From assembly GCA_029979325.1 (NCBI GenBank), contig JAPOHS010000025.1, forward strand, positions 1-15,257: a DNA stretch of 15,257 nucleotides, written 5' to 3'. A program made the translations under genes and the position numbers. Positions within the stretch are counted from its first letter, which is position 1. Each line of letters starts with the position of its first letter. The notes under the pieces were generated by a model, which had not been told where the DNA came from, did no database searches, and worked only from the letters and a program-made list of their open reading frames with translations. This document shows, one piece after another, positions 1-5,778 of the stretch. This DNA is from Pseudomonadota bacterium (GTDB taxonomy: Bacteria > Pseudomonadota > Gammaproteobacteria > UBA11654).

Positions 1-2
1 CA

Positions 3-701
3 ATTGACATTGTCGGACAGCCAGGAAAAAGTGATGCAAATCCTCCATCGGTCTTCAATGAAGATTATACAAATTGGTTGGAAGACATTATCCAATCTCT
101 CAACCTCGAAAGGCCTCATATAGTTGGAGTCAGTACAGGCGGAACAACTGCAATGGATATGGCGATTAGAAAATCAGAAATGATAGACAAAACAGTCATG
201 TGTGGTCCAACAGGTTTGGCCAGAGCAAGATTGCCTTTCAGGCAGTGGTTGCTGACAGCAAGAAAAAAAGATGCTGATGTTTTATCAGATGATTTGACAG
301 CTTCGTCTTTCTCTAAACCAAGATCCGGGGAGACATTTGGTTCATTTGATAGGCAACTTGCAAGAGGGATGGCGCTGGGCACAAGACATTATCGAGTTGA
401 TAAATCACTTGGAATTTATAATGAAAAAACATCAAGAGTGGATATCATCAAGGCTCTAAAAGTTATTGGTAAATTCTTTTTCTCAGTTGACAAGAACAGA
501 TTGAGAAGCTTTAAAAACAAGGGTCTATTGATTTTTGGTGAATTTGAGGTACTTTACAATCCATGGAAGATCAGTAAACGGTTGCAAACACTGATACCTT
601 CCCTACAAATTGAAATTGTGAAAGATGCTGGACATGCAGCCATTTATGATCAGCCTGAAGCAGTTAATGAATTAGTCTTAGAGTTTCTAAGAAAGGAATA
701 A
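3..701 (+). CDS. alpha/beta hydrolase, 5' end missing
   Basis: An open frame runs in from the left edge without a stop, so the gene starts outside the window and 232 residues are visible. Alpha/beta-hydrolase landmarks are clear. An early DIVGQPGKS stretch resembles the loop after strand 4. The nucleophile elbow GVSTGG has its Ser codon at 132-134, and the C-terminal catalytic His lies in AGHA with its codon at 633-635. The acid position, normally Asp in a GxxD turn, reads GEFE, so Glu (codon 546-548) may serve. No signal peptide can be judged because the N-terminus is absent. The substrate cannot be read from sequence; an esterase or C-C hydrolase of the broad family is the limit of the call. 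A TTG at 78 could be mistaken for a start, but it lies inside the fold and would cut off conserved sequence. The stop is 6 bp before the HupE-like gene, so they are probably cotranscribed. Confidence 0.88.
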   Translation: MDIVGQPGKSDANPPSVFNEDYTNWLEDIIQSLNLERPHIVGVSTGGTTAMDMAIRKSEMIDKTVMCGPTGLARARLPFRQWLLTARKKDADVLSDDLTASSFSKPRSGETFGSFDRQLARGMALGTRHYRVDKSLGIYNEKTSRVDIIKALKVIGKFFFSVDKNRLRSFKNKGLLIFGEFEVLYNPWKISKRLQTLIPSLQIEIVKDAGHAAIYDQPEAVNELVLEFLRKE

Positions 702-707
702 AACAAA

Positions 708-1292
708 ATGATTAAAACTCTGTTCTTTTTTCTTTTTCTATTTTTTACATCAACACTGTCCGCACATGAGGCTCAGAGTCTTCCTTATGGACCATTTCTA
801 AGTGGTATCACGCATCCAGTGCTTGGGCTTGATCACTTTTTGGCTATGGTCAGTGTCGGCTTGATAAGCGCTCAGATCGGTGGAAGGGCGATCTGGACCG
901 TTCCAGCAACCTTCGTGATAGTGATGTTCTTTGGAGGTTTGCTGGGTCTTAATTATGGTGGATTGACCGGTTATGAGATAGGGATTGCAATTTCTGTCTT
1001 ATTGCTTGGGTCAGCCTTGGCTGCGGATAAAAAATTGAATGCAAATTTTGCCATGATTGCCGTCGCTGTATTTGCAGTCTTTCATGGTTATGCTCATGGC
1101 GAAGAGGTACCCTCTATTGCTGAACCACCTCGATATATCGCTGGTTTTATGACTGGAACCATTCTACTTCATATCGCTGGTGTTGTCCTTGCTGACATCT
1201 CAACACACTATGAAAAAGGTAAGATCTTACTCAGATATTCAGGCGGATTAATTGCTCTGTCAGGTCTTTATTTTCTCATTACAGCACTATAG
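708..1292 (+). CDS. HupE/UreJ-family membrane protein
   Basis: This 194-residue protein starts with a signal peptide ending SA-H at residues 18-20; cleavage there would leave His20 at the mature N-terminus. It contains the HupE/UreJ signature HPVLGLDH (residues 36-43), a second FHGYAHGEE block (His126, His130) and a further His155 in a hydrophobic helix. About six membrane segments are predicted by eye. Known family members accompany hydrogenase or urease clusters and are thought to carry Ni2+ (some members Co2+) across the inner membrane; the His-rich motifs would bind the metal. No hydrogenase, urease or other nickel enzyme gene is in the window, so the metal is not assigned. AGGA at 694-697 precedes the ATG by 10 bp. 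The spacing from the upstream hydrolase is 6 bp, and the next gene begins 4-10 bp downstream, giving a three-gene unit. Confidence 0.88.
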   Translation: MIKTLFFFLFLFFTSTLSAHEAQSLPYGPFLSGITHPVLGLDHFLAMVSVGLISAQIGGRAIWTVPATFVIVMFFGGLLGLNYGGLTGYEIGIAISVLLLGSALAADKKLNANFAMIAVAVFAVFHGYAHGEEVPSIAEPPRYIAGFMTGTILLHIAGVVLADISTHYEKGKILLRYSGGLIALSGLYFLITAL

Positions 1293-1302
1293 GACTATGA
1301 GT

Positions 1303-1893
1303 ATGAAAACAAGATTAGTATTGTGGGAAGTTGGAAGTTTCATATGGATTGTTTTGGCTGGATCGGCTCTCCACTTTTCATTTGAACTCAGTGAATTCTG
1401 GACTCCGCTGGCATTCATTTCTGCTGTGAATGAAAGTGTATGGGAGCATCTAAAGATGTATTTTTGGCCGGGCCTCATCTATGCACTGGTTCAATACACT
1501 TACACCAGAGACATTGCCAATAATTATTGGTATGCAAAATTGGCATCACTCATTGTCACGCCGCTGGGTATTTCTCTCTCATTCTATGGTTACCTTGCCA
1601 TCTCTTTGCCGCTGTATGGGCAAGGTTTCTTTGTCATGGATCTAATGACCATGGTCATCGGCTTGGTTTTGGCTTCAATTGTCTCTTATAAGATTATGGT
1701 CAAGCCACCAATGGATTATCCAAAAAAGAAAAATGTGCTTGCTGGTTACTTGGCAATCACCGCCATGTTCTCAACATTCACCTTCTTTCCACCAAAGATA
1801 TTCCTTTTTGAAAATTATTTTGGTTATGAGTACAGCGGTGAGTATGGCATTTTAGAGGACTATGAGCCCTACCGAATCTTTAGAAAAGAGTGA
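1303..1893 (+). CDS. DUF6512-like integral membrane protein
   Basis: The 196-residue product is highly hydrophobic with about five or six membrane helices. Its N-terminal part carries WEVGSF, then a Gly-Ser-x-x-His element in the first helix, and the block AVNESVWEHLKMYFWP near residues 44-59. That block resembles the DUF6512 family as I recall it; the function of that family is unknown to me. Two ATGs are possible, at 1297 and 1303. AGGA at 1291-1294 sits 8 bp before 1303 but only 2 bp before 1297, so 1303 is preferred. A TTG at 1252 in the same frame would overlap the upstream gene and is not needed. The stop TGA at 1891-1893 directly abuts the stop of the convergent response regulator, with no base between them. 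Conserved His and Glu residues in helices hint at metal or heme binding, but this is only a guess. Confidence 0.72.
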   Translation: MKTRLVLWEVGSFIWIVLAGSALHFSFELSEFWTPLAFISAVNESVWEHLKMYFWPGLIYALVQYTYTRDIANNYWYAKLASLIVTPLGISLSFYGYLAISLPLYGQGFFVMDLMTMVIGLVLASIVSYKIMVKPPMDYPKKKNVLAGYLAITAMFSTFTFFPPKIFLFENYFGYEYSGEYGILEDYEPYRIFRKE

Positions 1894-2565
1894 TCAAAGC
1901 TCAAAACTGTAACCAATTCCATATACGGATCTGATGTAATCATGTTCAGGTGAGGCGGTCTTAAGTTTGTGTCTCAGATTTTTTACATGCGTATCGACTG
2001 TTCGATCCAAAACTATTCTTCCGTCTTCAAAAATATTATCCAGAATCTGGTCGCGATTAAATACCCGTCCAGGACTTTGTAAGAACATTTTCAGTAATCT
2101 AAACTCGACAGGCGTTAGATCCAATCTATCTTGATGTAATTTTATCGAGTAAGTTTGGTCATTCACTTCGAAGGCATCATATATTTCGCCCAGATTTAAA
2201 TCTCCCTCCGATCTTCTGAGCACAGCCTTTACTCTGGCAACAACTTCTTTGGGGCTGAATGGTTTGCAAACATAGTCATCTGCTCCCAACTCAAGTCCTA
2301 TGAGCCGATCAATTTCATCAATCATTGCTGTGACCATAATAATTGGTACCGTGGAAAACTGTCTGATCTGCTTGCATAAATCTTTTCCATTGACATCAGG
2401 CAGCATTAAATCAAGAAGAATGATATTGGGTTGATTTGTTTTTACCCAATCCACAACACCGCTACCTGATTCAAAATGAGTGACTCTAAACTGATTCTTA
2501 TTGAGATATGCAATCAAGACATCGGCAAGCTTTTTCTCATCTTCTACGATTAAGACATGCTTCAT
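1894..2565 (-). CDS. baeR: OmpR-family response regulator, BaeR-like
   Basis: This 223-residue regulator has a receiver domain (about 1-118) followed by an OmpR/PhoB winged helix (about 125-223). Receiver landmarks are the acidic pair Asp9/Glu10, phospho-acceptor Asp52 in LLDLMLP, Thr79 in MVTA and Lys101 in CKPFSP. Several stretches closely match E. coli BaeR as I know it, notably EEIDRL-like EIDRLIGLELGADDY, the CKPxSPxEVVARVK segment, LDLTPVEFRLLK and the closing SVYGIGYSFEL. In E. coli, BaeR activates spy and multidrug efflux genes in response to envelope stress, indole and some metals. Here it is cotranscribed with the sensor kinase, whose stop overlaps its ATG by 4 bp (ATGA); AGGTG just upstream serves as ribosome site. 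A Spy-like gene lies divergently next door, supporting the assignment. Its stop abuts that of the convergent membrane-protein gene, leaving no room for a separate terminator. Confidence 0.9.
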   Translation of the reverse strand: MKHVLIVEDEKKLADVLIAYLNKNQFRVTHFESGSGVVDWVKTNQPNIILLDLMLPDVNGKDLCKQIRQFSTVPIIMVTAMIDEIDRLIGLELGADDYVCKPFSPKEVVARVKAVLRRSEGDLNLGEIYDAFEVNDQTYSIKLHQDRLDLTPVEFRLLKMFLQSPGRVFNRDQILDNIFEDGRIVLDRTVDTHVKNLRHKLKTASPEHDYIRSVYGIGYSFEL

Positions 2566-4016
2566 GTGTCACCTTTTGGTAATGAGATCTGAATGGATAG
2601 ACCCCCGTGATCAGATGGTGTCGCTTTAATTGTTCCAGAGTGTGCTTCCACGATTTCATGGCAAATTGCCAAGCCGAGACCGGCGCCACCCTTTTCTCTC
2701 GACCTGGATAGCTCTTCTCTGAAGAAGCGATCAAATATTTTATCAATCACATCTGGATCAACACCTGGTGCTGAATCACTGAATGTAATTGATATATCTT
2801 CTTTATTCTCTGTGAGAAGAATTTCAAGCATTCCAGGTGAATCCGTGTATCTCAACGTGTTTTCAATTAGATTGGCGAATAACTGCTCTAATCGATAACT
2901 GTCTCCTAGAAAAGCACCTTCAGTATTAATCGATTCGTTTATCTCTATTTCAGATGACTCCAGTCTGTCTCGATAAGATTCAATCACCTCTTTCAGACAT
3001 GCGCCAATATTCATTTCTCTCATTTGATATTTCATTGCACCCAAATCGGCGAGTGAGAGCTCATATAAATCATTCACAAGATTATTGATTCTTTTTACCT
3101 CGTGAGTGAGTGACTGAAGTGTTTCTTTATCAAACTCTCTGATTCCATCTTCAATCGCTTCCAGTTCACTTTTTAGTATTGCAATGGGTGTTCTGAGTTC
3201 ATGCGAAATATCTGCAAGCCATTGTTTTTGAGACTCAGAGTTTTTATCCAATGTTTTAGCCAATATGTTGAAGTCTCTCGATAATTTACCCAATTCATCT
3301 CTGTTTTTAATGGATACTCTTGTTTTGAATTCGCCACTGATCAAACTCCTTGTTCCTCGACCCAATTTCCTGATGGGCCCTGTAATATTCATTGTGAGCA
3401 CAAGCGAGATGATTGCTGCAAAAAGCAGCCCAGCTATTGCTGAGAATCGAAGCGTTTGATTATTTGATCTAGCAAAAGCCAAATCAATCGCCTCATATAA
3501 TCTTTCTGAGATGAGCAACGCAAGAGTGCCAACTTGCTTGTCCCCATAGTTGATTGGCGAAAGAATAAACCGTTTCTCAAGAATGCTCCCAATCTCTTCA
3601 TTTCCGATCAACTCATCGATGACTATTTTGTTGCCAATAATCACATCAAGGTTTTCATCCAGAAGATAAAGCCTTCCTGGTCTTTCCATATTTGGACTAT
3701 CGTCGAATGAGAATCTAAATCTTCTCGTTTGATTTACAACATTTGGAAGAATGATTAGATTTTCATCGAATGATCGTCTCTGTCTCAAGATGAGGTCTGC
3801 CATTCTTGGGTTTTCTCTGAGGAAATCCCAAGTCTGAACTTCTGTATAGTAATATTCGATTTCAGATGCAAATGTTTGTAATTGTGCCGTTTCTATTCTG
3901 GTTACAAAACGAAATAAGTCACGTTCAAATGTATAGGTTCCTACAGCAAATATCATCAGCGTCACTGCACAAAAGCTCAGCCAATAGGATAGAAAGAATT
4001 TTGGAAAAATTTTCAC
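2562..4016 (-). CDS. baeS: sensor histidine kinase, BaeS-like
   Basis: The 484-residue inner-membrane kinase has TM1 at about 7-27, a periplasmic sensor of about 160 residues, TM2 at about 190-210, a HAMP linker (about 210-262), a HisKA domain and a HATPase domain. The phosphorylated His272 lies in ADISHELRTP. The N box holds Asn386 in NLIENTLRY, the G1 box is DSAPGVD (414-420) and the G2 box GGAGLGLA (443-450), all intact. The HisKA core and the gene order baeS then baeR match the E. coli BaeSR pair; the sensor region is not conserved enough to name a ligand. The start is a GTG (4014-4016) immediately preceded in frame by TAA, so no upstream start is possible. The preceding sequence has no strong ribosome site, suggesting modest translation. 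A perfect TATAAT on this strand at 4041-4046 would give a leader of only about 18 nt. Confidence 0.9.
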   Translation of the reverse strand: MKIFPKFFLSYWLSFCAVTLMIFAVGTYTFERDLFRFVTRIETAQLQTFASEIEYYYTEVQTWDFLRENPRMADLILRQRRSFDENLIILPNVVNQTRRFRFSFDDSPNMERPGRLYLLDENLDVIIGNKIVIDELIGNEEIGSILEKRFILSPINYGDKQVGTLALLISERLYEAIDLAFARSNNQTLRFSAIAGLLFAAIISLVLTMNITGPIRKLGRGTRSLISGEFKTRVSIKNRDELGKLSRDFNILAKTLDKNSESQKQWLADISHELRTPIAILKSELEAIEDGIREFDKETLQSLTHEVKRINNLVNDLYELSLADLGAMKYQMREMNIGACLKEVIESYRDRLESSEIEINESINTEGAFLGDSYRLEQLFANLIENTLRYTDSPGMLEILLTENKEDISITFSDSAPGVDPDVIDKIFDRFFREELSRSREKGGAGLGLAICHEIVEAHSGTIKATPSDHGGLSIQISLPKGDT

Positions 4017-4040
4017 TTACATACCCGTCTATATGTCCAA

Positions 4041-4046
4041 ATTATA
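4041..4046 (-). promoter_or_regulatory. candidate -10 box for baeSR
   Basis: On the minus strand this hexamer reads TATAAT, a perfect sigma-70 -10 element, about 25 bp before the baeS GTG. No good -35 is present at 16-18 bp spacing, which fits a promoter needing an activator. The candidate BaeR repeats begin about 30 bp upstream of it, at 4075. That leaves room for autoregulation, which is inference only; the AT-rich context makes chance matches common. Confidence 0.4.
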
Positions 4047-4074
4047 AATTCATTATTGCAGTTTAAATTTACAA

Positions 4075-4107
4075 TTCATCTTTTCTTCATATTTACTTCA
4101 ACATTTG
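4075..4107 (+). promoter_or_regulatory. three 11-bp direct repeats, candidate BaeR operator
   Basis: Three contiguous 11-bp units read TTCATCTTTTC, TTCATATTTAC and TTCAACATTTG, with TTCA recurring at 4075, 4086 and 4097 exactly one helical turn apart. OmpR-family regulators typically bind tandem direct repeats with about this spacing, and E. coli BaeR sites are T-rich with TTC elements. The array lies between the divergent baeS and spy-like genes. Its last unit covers the -35 position of the best spy-side -10 (4126-4131), the usual layout for activation from an overlapping site. The repeats are seen directly; binding by the neighbouring BaeR-like protein is inferred. Confidence 0.55.
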
Positions 4108-4125
4108 GGTAAAGAATAAGAATCA

Positions 4126-4131
4126 TAAAAT
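4126..4131 (+). promoter_or_regulatory. candidate -10 box for the spy-like gene
   Basis: TAAAAT matches the sigma-70 -10 consensus in five of six positions, about 24 bp before the ATG at 4155. The -35 position (4103-4108, ATTTGG) is poor and falls in the third 11-bp repeat, consistent with activator-dependent transcription. GGAG at 4140-4143, 11 bp before the ATG, is the likely ribosome site. Confidence 0.4.
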
Positions 4132-4154
4132 AAATATTTGGAGTACACCAAATA

Positions 4155-4601
4155 ATGAAAAATATGAAATATATATCATTTGCGATCGGAGCAATACTCT
4201 ACTTGGGTTCAATGTCACTCCTTAACAATGCCTATGCACATAATCACAGTGATCAAATGGGTGTAAGGATGTTATTCCAGGACATGGATTTAACTGACGA
4301 GCAAAGAAAAGAAGTCAGATCGATCATGTCTTCCAGCATCAAAGAAGGCAGAGAACTAAGGGCGGAGATGAGAGAGCAATCCATGGATGCCATGGATGAT
4401 CTCAAGAAGGGAACGCATCAGAAACTTTCCACAGTCCTTTCAGAAGAGCAAATGGCTCAATTCGATAAGAACTCGAAACGCATGCAAAAACGAAAAGACA
4501 AGATGCTTGACAAGAAAATGAGAGGTCATGGCAAAGGGAAAGATAAAGAGAAAAAGAAAAGAAATAAAAAACGACATAAAGGAAACAAGAAACACCAGTA
4601 G
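4155..4601 (+). CDS. Spy/CpxP-like periplasmic protein with lysine-rich tail
   Basis: This 148-residue protein has a signal peptide ending AYA at residue 28, leaving a mature N-terminus HNHSDQ. The mature region is predicted helical and has two copies of the LTxxQ-type motif of the Spy/CpxP family: LTDEQ at 46-50 and LSEEQ at 95-99. Known family members are ATP-independent periplasmic chaperones or stress-signal inhibitors. Residues 108-148 form an extremely basic tail with 22 Lys/Arg in 41 residues plus three His, with no counterpart in E. coli Spy or CpxP as I know them. It could bind nucleic acid, lipopolysaccharide, anionic lipid or metal; that is open. E. coli spy is a BaeR target, and here the gene stands divergent to baeSR with candidate operator repeats between. 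An in-frame ATG at codon 4 is an alternative start. A strong terminator follows, so it is probably transcribed alone. Confidence 0.8.
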   Translation: MKNMKYISFAIGAILYLGSMSLLNNAYAHNHSDQMGVRMLFQDMDLTDEQRKEVRSIMSSSIKEGRELRAEMREQSMDAMDDLKKGTHQKLSTVLSEEQMAQFDKNSKRMQKRKDKMLDKKMRGHGKGKDKEKKKRNKKRHKGNKKHQ

Positions 4602-4633
4602 TAAAAGAATTTGCCATAAAGGCAGAACCATAG

Positions 4634-4677
4634 CTAAGGCCAATCCGAACCCCTGACAGGATTGGCCTTAGTTTTTT
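4634..4677 (+). terminator. intrinsic terminator after the spy-like gene
   Basis: A perfect 13-bp inverted repeat (4634-4646 paired with 4659-4671) with core GGCCAATCC/GGATTGGCC encloses a 12-nt loop and is followed by six T residues at 4672-4677. This is a textbook rho-independent terminator on the plus strand. There is no A-run upstream of the stem, so it should not work well in the opposite direction. It separates the stress locus from the downstream oxidoreductase and ccm genes. Confidence 0.93.
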
Positions 4678-4759
4678 ATGTAATTCTCTTTCAAATCTAA
4701 GCAAATCATCACCACCTGTATTAACATAGCTTGTTGAAATAATACAAAGGTAGAAACAG

Positions 4760-5758
4760 ATGAAATTAATAGAATTAAACAATTTCGGTGACGATGGTTT
4801 TCAACAATCTGAAAGAGGGACACCGACTCCATGTATTGGTGAAGTGGTCATCAAAGTACATGCTGCATCACTCAATTTCAGAGATTTTATGATTGCCAAA
4901 GGGCTTTATAATCCGAACATTGAATTGCCTCTTGTGCCACTCTCAGATGGAGCAGGAGAGGTTGTAGCCGTTGGAAATGATGTAACAGAATTCAATGTGG
5001 GTGATCGGGTGACTTCTGTATTCTGGCAAGATTGGAATGCAAATAACTCAAATCGAATGATTTCAACTGGCTCAGATGCAGCGGGTGTTCTTTCTGAATA
5101 TGCTGTTTTGCCTAAAGAAGCTGTTTTACCAATACCTGAATACATGTCTTATCAAGAAGCATCAACCGTACCCTGTGCCGCTGTCACCGCATGGACTTGT
5201 ATCAAGGCAGCCAATATTGGACCTGGAGACTCGGTTTTACTTCTTGGAACAGGCGGCGTTTCCATCCTTGCTTTACAGATTTTAAAAGCAATGCAAGCAA
5301 GTGTGATTATTACTTCGAGCAGTAATGAAAAGTTGCAAAGAGCACAAGAATTGGGAGCTGATCACACAATCAACTACAAAGAGAATCCAGAGTGGGGAAG
5401 TGATGCTTTTGCATTGTCCAATGGAGGAGTTGATCTGGTCATTGAAATTGGCGGTGAGTCAACATTCCCACAAACGATCAATGCGCTCAAAATAGGTGGT
5501 CATATCAGTGTCATTGGTGCGCTTGGTGGGATCAATGTTCAGTTAAATCTCATGCAGATGGTATTCAAAAACGCACATATGCATGGAATTACCGTTGGAA
5601 GCAGAGAAGACCATAGCGAGCTGAATCAATTTTTTGAAGAACATGAAATTCATCCAATCATTGGTAAAACGGTTGGTTTTGATGATGCTATAAAAGAAAT
5701 ATATGGCATGCCTTCAGGATCCCATTTTGGAAAAATCGTCATCGATATCAATAATTAG
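4760..5758 (+). CDS. zinc-independent MDR alcohol dehydrogenase / quinone oxidoreductase family
   Basis: A 332-residue cytosolic medium-chain dehydrogenase/reductase. The GroES-like part holds SLNFRDFMIAKGLY (37-50), DGAGEVVAVG (63-72) and VGDRV (80-84). The Rossmann domain has the glycine-rich turn GTGGVS (163-168), followed by a strand ending in TSSS (185-188) rather than an acidic residue, which favours NADP(H). The cysteines that bind structural and catalytic zinc in classical alcohol dehydrogenases are absent, placing it near quinone-oxidoreductase or zinc-free members. The substrate is unknown. AAAGG at 4746-4750 lies 9 bp before the ATG. A weak AT-rich promoter may lie in 4678-4745, though I see no convincing -35/-10 pair. 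Its stop is only 17 bp before the proposed ccmA start, so it may lead the ccm operon, although it has no known role in cytochrome c maturation. Confidence 0.88.
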   Translation: MKLIELNNFGDDGFQQSERGTPTPCIGEVVIKVHAASLNFRDFMIAKGLYNPNIELPLVPLSDGAGEVVAVGNDVTEFNVGDRVTSVFWQDWNANNSNRMISTGSDAAGVLSEYAVLPKEAVLPIPEYMSYQEASTVPCAAVTAWTCIKAANIGPGDSVLLLGTGGVSILALQILKAMQASVIITSSSNEKLQRAQELGADHTINYKENPEWGSDAFALSNGGVDLVIEIGGESTFPQTINALKIGGHISVIGALGGINVQLNLMQMVFKNAHMHGITVGSREDHSELNQFFEEHEIHPIIGKTVGFDDAIKEIYGMPSGSHFGKIVIDINN

Positions 5759-5762
5759 AAAT

Positions 5763-5778
5763 ATGGAGGCGTAGTATT
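5763..5778 (+). promoter_or_regulatory. ribosome site and ATT start of ccmA, with overlapping mini-ORF
   Basis: GGAGG at 5765-5769 is the best Shine-Dalgarno match I noticed near any start in the window. Six bases later comes ATT (5776-5778), in frame with ccmA and at the expected N-terminus. The same bases contain a four-codon frame ATG GAG GCG TAG (5763-5774) whose stop ends one base before the ATT. The in-frame stop TAA at 5752-5754 limits upstream extension, and no ATG, GTG or TTG occurs in the ccmA frame until 6037. The start assignment is inference from homology and spacing. Confidence 0.6.

Noticed and set aside
116..382. Minus-strand open frame of 88 codons inside the hydrolase gene
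   Set aside because: It is antisense to conserved hydrolase sequence with no ribosome site or domain; a shadow of the real gene.
1252..1302. TTG at 1252 as the start of the DUF6512-like protein
   Set aside because: It would overlap the HupE-like gene by 41 bp and add residues outside the family-like N-terminus; AGGA at 1291-1294 points to 1303.
4540..4600. Purine-rich A/G tract as a repeat or regulatory element
   Set aside because: It is explained by the Lys/Arg codons of the basic tail and shows no regular repeat unit.
4402..4782. Minus-strand open frame of 126 codons across the spy-like gene
   Set aside because: It runs antisense through the Spy-like gene and the terminator hairpin, has low-complexity Phe/Ser/Leu content mirroring the Lys-rich tract, and shows no recognisable domain.
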